Shown piece after piece: positions 35,372 to 46,756 of a DNA stretch of 64,000 nt. Each line of letters opens with the position of its first letter. The first letter of the stretch is position 1. Both the position numbers and the translations under genes were made by a program. The notes below the pieces were generated by a model, which was not told where the DNA came from, ran no database searches, and was given only the letters and a program-made list of their open reading frames with translations. Source of the DNA: Diploscapter coronatus (Eukaryota; Nematoda; Chromadorea; Rhabditida; Rhabditidae); contig OZ038422.1 in the NCBI GenBank assembly GCA_964036155.1, forward strand, positions 36,665,201 through 36,729,200. Reading direction: 5' to 3'.

Positions 35372-38300
35372 CTAGCAATTCCACACCATGCTTCGAATCT
35401 GCGGTTCTGTGGGCCAAACGCAGAATGCAGCCAAGTCAGTCCTCAACCCAGCAGGTAGTTCTTTGCCGAGTCGGGTCCACACCGAATATCGTCTTCCGAC
35501 CAGATCTCCGTCGGCAAACAGAACGAGTCGGTCGGCAGAGACGGAGACATTGCCGTGGGACAGCAGCTCGGAAATGGAATAGAGCGTGGCTGCTGCGGGG
35601 TCGAATGGGGTCGTGACGAACCCACCCCAGACATCCACCGACAGACGGATCTTCGTGCTCAGAGCGTCACACTCGCCTATCCAACTAAATTCTCATGAGC
35701 AGCAGATGACAGCGAATGGAATTCATACCTTTCACTGCTACACTCCCACACATAATCCTGTCCATCCAACTCAATTTTGCATTTCCAATTGAGAACGTAC
35801 GAAGGATCGCTCGCATACAACATCCACTCGCCTAGCATCTGCAATTCAATCATCAGAAAAAGATGACTTTCATCAATATTCCCTCATTCGCGGCGATGTT
35901 CACTGGTTCTGACGATTTGCAAGCTGGAGGAATGGCAGCTGCGCAGGAAGACGTATTGGGACGAAGAGCGACAGGATGGAGACAGGGCAGCGTGCCTGAC
36001 AATTGGGCCTCTTTCATGAGCAGATCGTCTCGAGTGGCTGCCGGATGCAGGAGAACGACGTCATCTTGGATGCGAGCAAGAAGACGATTTCTGGCTGAGA
36101 ATTGCACGGAGACTGGCGAATACAGACAACCAGACAGTCTGAACTTCTTACACAAGTAAGTCTATTTTATCGTTATGCGTCTAAACTTCAGCGTGTTGTG
36201 CTTGGTTGAACTTGGACATTGTTGTTGCTCATCTCCTAGTCATTTCTCTTTCACCTTTTGTCTTTCGAGTTTTCATCGCTTCTTCGTTCATTCCCATTTG
36301 CTTCTCCATTCCTCCTACCCCCCCTTCACGACCACATCCCATTTCAGTTCAAGACACTCGCGTATTTTGGGCTGTTTCGCTATTAAAAGTCGAGCAATTT
36401 TCATGTCACTTTTCAATGGCAGAAATGACTAAACTGCAGTTTACAGAGACAACTCAATATCTGCCTCTCTGCAATCTCTCCATTCTGGATACTCTCATAG
36501 GTCAAGAAAGACGGAGAAGTATGGGAGGAGAGGCCAAAAGAGATTAGAGACAATACGGCACTGCACTTAGGCTCTTTGAGTTGGGTAACTGAATAAAGCG
36601 CTTGAGGCTCGAGAAGGACGCAAAATAGACGAAATAGACGTGAGTCAGTTGAAAAGTCGAGTCGTCGAGTCAATGAGAGAATGAAGGGGAGAGGAAGGCA
36701 AGTGGCACTTTTGAGGGCAGCAATAATGGAATAAGGCATGCGGCAGGCTGCTTGATTTGGCCTTCCCTGTCTCCGCTAAAGCACTCCAACTATTGAATTA
36801 CTCCTAACTGCTCTACAGGGAAATTCAAGCTTGCTTCCATCAAATTCAGACTAATTTCGTGTAGCGCACGATGCAGAGCAGCATTGCAAAGGATGGGAAA
36901 AACTGACTATGGACAGAGAGTTGCTCTGCATTGTTGTTGTTGTCTGATTGTCCGAATCTGAATATGCAAAGAGGGAAGGAGAAGAATCTGAGTGATGTGC
37001 TTGTCACGCAATAATCTCCCCGCGTCTATTCAAATGCATATTATTTGATTCGCAAAAATGGCTTACTCTTCCGTAATCTTCTGGAATTGCTTTCCGTCGA
37101 ATTGTATGGCGATGGGAGTGGAATCGGGTCGGGAAACAGCCACGGAATAGTAGACAATTTTACCGTAGAGTGCCTAAATTTATCACTATCTTTTGGTAAC
37201 CTGCAAGAATTACACAGACAGAATTCAAATGATCAACAATAATTTCGAAAAAAAAAAAATATATATATATATATATATAGATAAATTCTAGTGATGATGT
37301 GCCTCCTTAAGATAACTGTCTAGTTGTGTGGATCTCTTCCTAAACCATGAAAGGCAATACTCGTTAGTTTTTATAGATATTTTTCTATTTACCATATCTT
37401 TGATGATTCTTTATCTTTAGTCGAATTGGTTATTTTTGCTTTACTCTGGAATCGTTTTCATTCTCCTTTTGGTGATGAATGAAGTGACTGCGCAGACGCA
37501 GAGTGATACAAAGGCAAAGGAGAGACTAGAAAGAGAGGGGCTATTTTTCAAATAAAACGGAAATGAGTGAAAAGCGCCAGAACGTGAAGGGCGAAGAAGA
37601 AATGAAGAAGAACCAGGAGAATTTGAAAGTGGGGAACGGCAAGGAAAAAGAAAGCAAAAGCTATTTCTTGAAAAGGAAAGGTGAAACGGAATGGCAGAAT
37701 TGAGGCAACAATAGAAACAGAATGGGTAGTCAGGCAGAAAGTTAACTGAATGAAGCGCGAACGCGGCTTTGAAAGAAGTACTGATTTCTGAAGGAGAAAA
37801 TCTGCTTTTGAACTACTAATCAAGTTTGCAAGACAAGAAACGTGACAGAACTTCGCCATTTCGTTAGATCAAGAAGGCAAAAATATTTAGAACAAAAACA
37901 AAAATGTTGTTCAATTCTTCCAGACTATATGTATTATATGATCGAGCGATAATAGCTGCACAAGATCATAGAATAATGCCAAACTGTGATTCACTAGATT
38001 TAAACTGTAATGTTCTAATTATAAGCACCATTTGCATGTTCACTATCATACCATCATCTATCTCAAGAAAAAAAGTGAAAATGAAAGATAATTCGAATTT
38101 AGGCCCACCTCGATCTGTGCCTCAGTGAGCTGTTCCCATTCGGCCGCAGCATTCGAGATGTCGATCAGACTGCAGGGTGGAGTCTTCAGTTGGGATTGAT
38201 CCATACAGCCATCTAAGCCAACACACATCAACACATCATCATCATCATTTCATCATTCGCTCGTTATTTATTATCCCCTCGTCTGTTTATTCCCAAATAT

Positions 38301-41300
38301 ATCCATATTCTATGTTAATTTCTAGTCATCGCATTTCACTTGTTCCATTTCAGCGTATTCATTCAGTCTTTCTCTAGGCAATTTCAATTCTCCAAATTTA
38401 TAGCTGTTTTTCGTCTTGAGAGCAGCTGTCAACGACCATATCTATCCGTTTTCCCATCCAAACCCAGATCTTGACCAAATATTTTCAACCAAATCTATGA
38501 ATATTTCATCGTCAGTGCCTTTCCTCTCTTGTGATTTCTATTTCCTTCAAAGATATTATCTGCTAGAGATTTTATGCTTCCAAATAAATGATATTTTGTA
38601 TTTCATCATCATCCAAGTGCCTTGTTTTCATTTCATCGCAATGATAAACTGTTTCAAAATTGAACTTTTCACAAACAGAATTGGATCTGATCCGGATATT
38701 TTTGGCTGTGGTTGTGTCATCAGTGCATGTTTTGTTGAAGTGCAACAGATTTGGAATGAGAAAAAGAGACTGGACTTAATTCAGAAAAAGAGCGGAAGGC
38801 AGAGCTGCGAAGTGAGGAGTGAAGAAAGCAGCTGGACAGAGGCTGAGCGGATCCGGATTCTAACGAGCCGATCGATGCTCAGGATGTCAAACGCAGAGTC
38901 AGAGAATCAGAGTTAGAAAGGGAAAGACAATTGGATGGAGTCTGCCGCTTGTTTCTGTCTTTCTGACTATTTCTGACTGGCTGAGACTAAAGCCGAGCGT
39001 CAGCCTGCAGAAATTAGATTTCCGATGGCCACGAGATGTGAGCTCTGCCACCCTGCCACGGCACCGCGCAGCGCATTTCCATTTGCCTTTGCGGTCTCCT
39101 TTTCTTTCGTTTTCGCCTTTATTTTTCCATCCGAGAGCCGTGAAGTGAAAAGAGCAGATAGAATAAAAATAGAAGGGAAAAAGTGACGTCCGCGAAAATA
39201 TAAAACTGGGGATTTATTTGGAAGATAGGGAAGATAGACATACCGTGAACGTGCCCGTGGTAGAGTAGTTTGGGCTCGATGCAGACAGACTTGGCGACCA
39301 TGTCCAGCACCGTCAATTCTGCATTGTCGATGGACTCGTGGCGCGACAGCACGTAGATCGCACGCTCTTTGCAGCTCAAATTGAAACGATGAATAAATTC
39401 AAACTCTCAGATATCATGTCTTCAGAATCATTCAAAATTCAGATGAAAAATTCATTATTTACTGTGCCATAGAAAGTAGGAGTGTTTAACTTCGTCATAA
39501 ATTTTCTATCCAAATTGAGCAAGTTCATAAAAAAAAAACTCGTACGTTCCATCTCCATTCTTCGCAATGCAGGAATAAACGACTCCGACGTGTCGATTGT
39601 AGAACAGGAATCGGAAGATCACTGAAATAACATAATAAACAATAAATGATGTGATTCAATCATCAGACTTTGTCATTTTTATGTCTGTCTAACAAATGTC
39701 ATTCTTTCGAATTCACGAACATCTCCGATTTTCATTCTCTTTTGTTTTATTCCCACATTTGCCAGTTTGGAATCCGAATTTTCAGTTCTCACTTCTCTCT
39801 TTGCTTCTGTCAATCAGCTGTCAAATAAGGAGCCCTTCTCCAACTGCAGTCGAACAGAAACAGAATAAACCCTCGACTACTACCAAACAGAAAGTCGGAA
39901 AGAAAAAAGGGGGGGGGGGATAATTTGGACATTCGCACCTATGCTTTGATCTGAGAATGAAATCCACACTTGACACGAAACGTTGACAGACACAAGTCGA
40001 GGAAAAGGAAGTTGAAAGGGGTTGTACGAAAATGTCGTAAAGCTGCTATATAGTTGAAAAAAAGAATGCATGAGCGGGAAAAGTATTGTCAAAGACCGAT
40101 CAATTGAGACAAAATAAATGATAAAAAAAAACAATGACTAGAATATCGTCAATTTTGCTTCAAACTCTGAGCTAAATTCGGCGCATTGTCGTGAAATACT
40201 TCTTTTCACTCTTTAATTTCTATACGATTTCTAAATTTCAAGACCAAATTTACAAAATGGTTCATTACGCGCAATCTATCTAACATCTCTCCACTTTATT
40301 AATTTAGCGTTCTTATAAATAGACCGTATTCTCCTAATTTCTTTTCTATTTCCTCTTCAGAGAGGCTAATATTATTCAGCTGAATCCACTCTTTCCAAAC
40401 CAAAACCTATTGTGCAATAAATTATATCATCTTCTAGAATAAAGAAATAAGTTAAAATATATCCAGTCTTCTCATTTCCTTATACGCATAAATTTTCGTT
40501 CGTGTTATTTTGTCTCAATTTGTCGGCCTTCGAAAGATAAAATAAGCTTTTCCTCTAAACGAATTTTCAAGTTTCGATATTGCTACATATTATACATTTT
40601 CATGAAAAAGTAGAAAAATCTGACTTGTTGTCGAGTTTTTGGTGGTCGACTCAAAATGCAGCTCGTAATAGTAATCGGACCCGTTGTTTCGCTCCCAAAT
40701 CGTGAAGGCTCGAGTGAAGCATTGAGTCGAATTGCCAGGATAAGAGCTGGAAAACTATTATTATTATTATTATTCAAATTTGCTTGTTTCATAATTTGTA
40801 ATTCTTACGCAGATTGCCTCAGATTGAGAACGGCTGTGTTTTCAGAGACGGTGCTGATTCTGCCGATCATCGCGTAAGTGTCCATCGCCATCTCATCGAA
40901 TCGGGAGAGAAGATACCAAATACCGCCCTTTTCAAGCTGAAAAAGACAAAGGTCGATGACTTTCAATTAAAAAAACTAATTTTCTAAAGTTAGCTTATGA
41001 AACTCACCTTTCAGACGTATGCCAGGGGTGGGCGGAAGTTTCGGTTTCAGTTCCGAAAATTTTTGGTTTGACTTTTGATTTCGATTCAGGTTAAAAAATT
41101 TTTCAAGGGTCAAAAATCACTTTCGGTTTCGAATTTTTCAAATTATGACTTCCGCCCGGTCCTGGTGCATACTATTTGGGGATGCCTGTTTTATAAAAGT
41201 TCAACTTTACTCACCGAAGTGAGCTGCGCTCTAACTCCAGTCAGTCCTCCTTGCACAGTGCATTTTGGCTCTTGCACGTCAGTTAGAATGTCGAGGACAT

Positions 41301-44300
41301 CATAATGCGACAGGGTGATCAAATCGCGTCTCAGCTTCGTTGTCGCTGCGATTTCCATGCCACAACGAGCTGAAAAATACAGATATAAAGGATTTATGGA
41401 ACAAAAAGTTTCGAACTTGATATTGTTGAAATATCTACAGAAAAATTGGCTATCCGGAAACCATATCACATTATGATACAAAGCATAAGAAAAGTAGAGT
41501 AGGGATGGTAGGATAAGTCAACCCTTTTCACGCGAACTAATCAAATCTCGTGTCATGATATCATAAGCTTTCTATTATTCAGAAAATTTTGAATCTTCGA
41601 AGAAAAGCAAATCTGCAAGATTCTTGATAATAATCTCGCATAAAAGTTTAATGCAAATGATTATTAAAGGAAACCCCTCACAATTCAAATCGAACCATCT
41701 GAGCTGCTTCTTCTGGATGCAGACTCTGTCCAGATAAGGCATCATCATGGTCATGTCGTTGAGAGAGAAATGTCGGGAACGGACAAGCAGGTTGATGTCG
41801 TGCTGCAGGCATCTTCCCGAGGCAGATCGCTTGAAACACCAGTACAGGGCTGCCCGCTGATTGTCCAGGTATAGAACTTGGTATTTGACTGCAAAAATTA
41901 ATTAGTTCATGCATCCTTGTCATCATTAAATGATTTGCTACGAGAATAAAATAGACTATTTGAAAAGTTAATGAACAATAGTAATACAGAAAAGTAAATA
42001 AATCGGTAGAGCTCTATAACACGGAAATTTATAAACCAAATCGAAAATAGTTGTAGTTCTTCTCGATTTCAGAATGGCAAATCTATGGGTTTTATTTTCC
42101 AAAGTGATCATTCTAAAAGCCTTTACATTTGAGCGTATTCCTATGCCCAGGCACCAAGGTGTATCGATACTCAATGGTGACTTCCATAGTCGAATTCGGT
42201 AGCAATTTGACAGATCCATTCCTCGGTCCGATGCATTCCACATCGTCTTCTTTCTGGGCGAAGTATGTCACTGTTTGCATGCTGAAAATGACTATCTTTT
42301 ATCTTTTTTTTGGAAACTAATTGGATAACTCACTCTATCGTATTCTCAACTGCTCTGAGATCGAAAACTGCATTCTTCAAGAAGATCTTCGGATGGTCGT
42401 TGAGATCTGCCGCTACGTACCTGAACAAAATAAGGTGAAAAGTAAGTCATTTTCAAAAGTTCATTATTGAAAATTATTTTTAAGATGCGGAAGAATTGCT
42501 AAATAGCTAACCAAACGCCTTCTAGCATAGCTCTGGTTGTAGGCGACCATCCATCAACCGGGCCACAGTGAATTGCAGGCGACAGTTCCCTCGGTTTGTC
42601 GTTGCATTCGTCTCAATTTCTCTCGATATCTTGCTGAACGTTTAGATTGAGTTCTTACGAAATGTGTTGAGAAAGATTAGATCAGTCGGATCGACGCAAA
42701 CTGCCTGAAGCTGTCGGTAGATCTCTGTGATGGTCGGCTGGTCCATGTGATCTTCGTCCGACCATACATACACTCTGAAAATGAGCACTTAAAAGGAATA
42801 CAGATTGAAAGATTACCTGTAATCGGCACATGACCCATCATCATCAGCAATTTTGCAGTGCAACGAAATGTACTCATCACCATTGTCCCAAATTACCTTA
42901 AATTGTACTTTGATCAGAGCACAGAATAGAAATACTCATCGGAATTTACGTAAAAAGTCAGGATAAATTTGTTAGCGAACATCGATAAAAAAAATCTTAC
43001 CATTCCACTGAAATCTATCATATCCTCGGATCCGTTGATTCTCAGAAAATTCGACTCGATTTGCATCATCCCTGTGTTGATCTTCTGCTTCAAATTCGTC
43101 TTGAAACATTCATTTTGACTGAAAGTTTTTCCGAGAATCTTTGAATAATCACAGAAAAGTTACCGTATCCATTCGCACTTTGCACTCTCCAGACTTTCAT
43201 ATCTGCAGCTGATATGGGCTATTTGCTCATTCGTCAAGGCTGTGTCGATGTAGGCGACGACCGTCAGAATTCGAGGTTCTTCCTGAAAATCATTGATTTT
43301 AGGAAGAAACGTATAGAAGGATGAAAAAATTGAAGATCATAAAATAAAAACTCGCAAAGAACTTGATCATGTCGGATGGCTTGGACGGCTTCATATTGGC
43401 GACTTTGCACTCGACATCCACGAACTCGTTGTTCTCGTCGACCTGCGCGTGGATCAACTTCTGGTCTTCATCCACAATCTCGTCTCCACAAGCGGCTCAA
43501 AAATCAAATAAGAAAGCTATGCTAAATAACTCTTACTGTAAGTGTTCAATGATCCGAAATGCAGAATGTCAATGCAGATTTCGTCTTCAATCACTTGTGC
43601 AGATTTGAATAACTTAATTCACATCGTTATGCCGAGCAAGAGTAATTTTACAATGAGAGTCTATTGAAAATTGCGGAAAGCTCACTTGCAGAGTCTGCGG
43701 ATGCCTTGAATTACTCATGATCAGAACCAATTCTTCTCCGATAGGACAGCCGCCTGAAGATAATCAAGTAAGATAAACACTCCCTTCTCACCATCAGAAG
43801 TTTCCCGATTGCAGCCGTACAGAACCATGTTCATTTCTTCATTCTGCTCTCCTGAATAGCCATGATAAATTGGCCGCATACTGAAAAGACCATCATTTTC
43901 TGGGGTTGATGACTTCATAAACTTACTAAATTTTGCTCAAGACTCCAGTCGAAGATCGTATTTCCATAATGTAGCCGACTTGATGCTTCGTCATCTTTCC
44001 TGATAAAGGCGGCATACAAGTTCCATTTCTGCAAATTTTAACCTTGTCGGATAGAAAGGAGGAATTCAACCTCATCAAGCATACCAATTCATAATTTACT
44101 TAGGGTCTCCAAGCGGATATGCGAAAGCGTGTTTCGAAGTAAATTTTGCGAAGAAAAAAATTCTCGAACAAAAAACCGCAAAATTCATCACTCAAAATGA
44201 ACACATTTCCATGAATGAAATATTGTTTGTGCGCAGGTATTTTAACCTATTTTTGCACAGGGCCATTTCATCAGGTTTATCGTCGATCTAGGCTAGGTCT

Positions 44301-44718
44301 TTTATGACATTTTGGGTTTAAAGGATACTTCCTTCCCAAATTCCTTATTTAAAACTACCACGCTTCTACCAAAAATGCATCTTTGCAAGGGACGAAGCTT
44401 GGAGACTCTATTTACACTAAATTACCTACATCGAGTGATACTCGGTGACATTGAGTGTTGAATTGTCGATGATTTCGAAGCGAATGAGGGAGGAGTTGAT
44501 TTTTGGAGGCAAGAAATAGATACTGGCTGGACGTTTTCGGGCGATTATGAACCAACTGCCGTTGTACTGAGTGACAAAAATTAGAAATTGCAGAAAACCT
44601 GCCTAACCTGATCTGCTGTTAGCACGGGAGATGGTATTTTCATATAGCATACGGCATGAACCCCGATCAAAGCAAGTGAAAATACGATAATTAGTGAAAG
44701 CGTGAAGTAATTAGCCAT
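35372..44718 (-). CDS. large secreted protein with several lipocalin-like domains
   Basis: Twenty-five exons: 44718-44608, 44566-44430, 44028-43927, 43880-43792, 43753-43686, 43612-43537, 43495-43356, 43282-43164, 43118-43001, 42896-42817, 42774-42659, 42611-42512, 42420-42334, 42281-42155 (or 42127), 41889-41682, 41369-41215, 40936-40809, 40746-40625, 39621-39546, 39374-39244, 38212-38109, 37173-37067, 36138-35868, 35838-35729, 35684-35372; about 1064 residues. A signal peptide (LSLIIVFSLALIGVHA) starts it. Lipocalin-type G-x-W starts recur: YNGSWFIIARKR (38), GVWYVAADLN (417), GGIWYLLSRFD (615), YGKIVYYSVAV (801) and LGEWMLYASD (926), with later strands such as VLYLDNQRAALYWC. Secreted carriers of lipids or other hydrophobic ligands are expected. 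The intron after the seventh exon uses gc instead of gt. The junction of exons 14 and 15 only keeps frame with the weaker donor at 42154. Confidence 0.75.
37259..37279. repeat. (AT)n microsatellite
   Basis: An at run behind an A tract lies in an intron of the lipocalin-array gene. Confidence 0.9.
44106..44410. repeat. 305-bp dispersed repeat, copy B
   Basis: Same length and orientation as 4371-4675, with a few percent substitutions. It fills most of the second intron (44029-44429) of the lipocalin-array gene, whose other introns nearby are about 40-60 bp; removing it would leave about 96 bp. Confidence 0.8.
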
Positions 44719-44929
44719 AGTTGCGTGAGTTAATTATAACAAAAATAGTGCATTAACAACGAGCAGTGCATTGATCGATTGAATCGCTCGAAAATAGTTT
44801 ATTTTACTTTCGACATGCCTCTCTTTCAGCTGCATGTCTGAATGTGATAAACAACGATGGAAAGAGGAAAGAATGACCCCGTCTCGATGATGAAATTTAA
44901 TATTTTTAGAAATAAATGAAGTTAAAATT

Positions 44930-45470
44930 CTAGAATAACTTCAAGGACCTGACTGCATCCTTGGCGGTCTCCTTTGGATACGGCTTCAGAGCGATACAAA
45001 CTGGCATGTCGTCTTCTATCCAAACCTGCAGATTTCAAGAAGTATTTGCGGAAGTTTTGAAAAAGAAGCGTACTTTGTGATCGAGATTTTTCGATTCGAG
45101 TTTGGCTTTCACTTCGAGCAGAGCCTCCTCGCTGTCCACCTAAAAATGAATTAAATTCGAGATTTTCAAAAAGAATCAGATATCCAGCTAATTTGCATAA
45201 GAGTTCGTCTTTTTTCGATTTTGTGAACTCGCAATTAGGAAGAAAAATAAAGTCTGATTTTTCACGAGAAAAAAAATGTCTTACTCCGAGAAGAACCTTG
45301 TGCATATGATCGAGATCCTTGGTGTACTCGACAGTGTTGGGATCGTCTTTGAACATCCACATGACTGCCGAGGCGGCGTGGGCTGCTTGAGTGGCAACGG
45401 CTCCGAACGGCCATTTGAAGGCTGTCGACAGGTCGCGACGCAGAATCAGGTACATCACATACGACGACAT
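44930..45470 (-). CDS. PTRHD1: PTRHD1-like peptidyl-tRNA hydrolase 2 family protein
   Basis: Three exons: 45470-45285, about 45140-45075, 45025-44930; 115 residues. The fold is that of peptidyl-tRNA hydrolase type 2 (Pth2): YLILRRDL, then KWPFGAVATQAAHAASAV, the KDLDHMHKVLLGV segment, a DSEEALLEVKAKL helix, and the closing WIEDDMPVCIALKPY and SLKLF. The WP-x-GA-x-x-AQ-x-x-H core and the shortness without an N-terminal helix match PTRHD1 rather than PTRH2. Its biochemical role is poorly known; peptidyl-tRNA hydrolysis is inferred from the family. A ttttcag acceptor lies 2 nt before the start codon, fitting trans-splicing. It lies 136 bp behind the phosphatase gene and 211 bp ahead of the lipocalin gene. 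Confidence 0.87.
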
Positions 45471-45606
45471 TTCTGAAAAATAACATAAATAGGAAGATTT
45501 TAAACCTCTAGAAAATATTCCTGTCGATTCAACAGTTTCTCTCCACAATACAACAATTAGCTCAACAAAGGTTTATTACAAATTGGCAAAGTGAAACTAC
45601 AGTAAC

Positions 45607-46513
45607 CTATTTCTCAAGTGAATCGAGGAAAGCTTCGAGACAGCGAGTGATTTCAGGGAAAATCTGAAGCGAAAATTGCTTGAAGATTAAAAAGAAAATT
45701 CTCAACCTGGTCGAATAGCTGTCCCGTGCTGTCGTAGTAGGGATCGACAATCTGATAGATTTCCTTCTTGGGGTCGAAATCAGCCAGGCAGTATAGTTTG
45801 GCCTTCGACTCTGCACCAGCAAGCCGTTTCAGATCCCTTAAATCACTTCAACCAGGATTTTCAGCCAATCTTTCAAGGGATTCTTCTAACCTCATGTTAT
45901 CCGCATCCATTCCAAAAATATGGTCAAACTTCTTGAAATCACCAGAACTGACCTACAAAACTCATTGTAAGTCTCGTTGAGTTCGAATTTTTTACTTGGA
46001 AAAGCTACTATTTGAATCAAAAGACACGATCAAGATTGTGAAAGTGAAAATTCAATTCTGATTACTAAAGTCGAAATTCTTGTCGAAATCTCATTCAAGA
46101 GAGAAAATATCATAAACCTACCACTCTCGCCTTGTGTGAATAGTTGGTGATCCCATTCTTCGCGAGTGTTGACATCGTTTTCGAGTAAGGATTCTTGCCT
46201 GTGTGATAGCCGACCACTGCAGCGCTGTCCACATGCCATCTGAAAACGAGTCAGTTTCGTCTATTTTCTTTCACTAACATGGATCGGAAATCTTGTCCAA
46301 AATTTTTAGTCTCGATTCAGGCACATCTATTTTTCCAGCTAATCATTCTTACTTGTCTCGAATTCCCCGCTTCTCGAGAGTATCTCCAAAAATCGCCTCT
46401 GCCATTGGAGAACGACAAATGTTTCCTGGAATTTGCGAATTTTTGCGAAAAAAATCAAAATTCTTGAATTTACCGAGGCATACAAACAGGGCACTCTGCT
46501 TGTCGTCACTCAT
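45607..46513 (-). CDS. ACP1: low-molecular-weight protein tyrosine phosphatase
   Basis: Six exons in phase: 46513-46474, 46425-46353, 46239-46122, 45952-45891, 45836-45707, 45663-45607; 159 residues, the normal family length. The N-terminal P-loop is VCLGNICRSPMAEA with nucleophile C12 and R18. SAAVVGYHTGKNP, KARVVSSGDF, HIFGMDADN and the acid-base loop VDPYYDS (D129, as in human ACP1) complete the signature, including the two tyrosines used as regulatory phosphorylation sites. It dephosphorylates phosphotyrosine proteins in the cytosol. An aataaa signal on the minus strand lies at 45577-45572, between this gene and PTRHD1. It is divergent to SELENOF. Confidence 0.95.
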
Positions 46514-46756
46514 CAGGAAAGCGATACTAATAGATGCTGCGGGAAATACCTAAAATCCGAAGAGAATATTGAAAAGGCGAAGAAATAAATACGCAAAATA
46601 AAAAAAAAATTCAAGACCACTGACTGCCACTTGAAAACTCGCATTCTGCACTCCGTTTATGCTCCATTTCTTATTTTCTTATTTTTACGTATGCAAAGCT
46701 TTGCTTGATTTTCATTAATTTTCTGTCGAATATTCCACGATTTCTCGCAATTTTAG
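46514..46756. promoter_or_regulatory. divergent promoter region between ACP1 and SELENOF
   Basis: Only 243 bp separate the two start codons on opposite strands, so both genes must share or overlap promoters. No TATA box was seen. The SELENOF start codon follows directly behind an aattttag acceptor. Confidence 0.5.

Noticed and set aside
45262..45548. Long plus- and minus-strand frames overlapping PTRHD1
   Set aside because: Shadows of the PTRHD1 exon in other frames; only one frame shows the Pth2 motifs.
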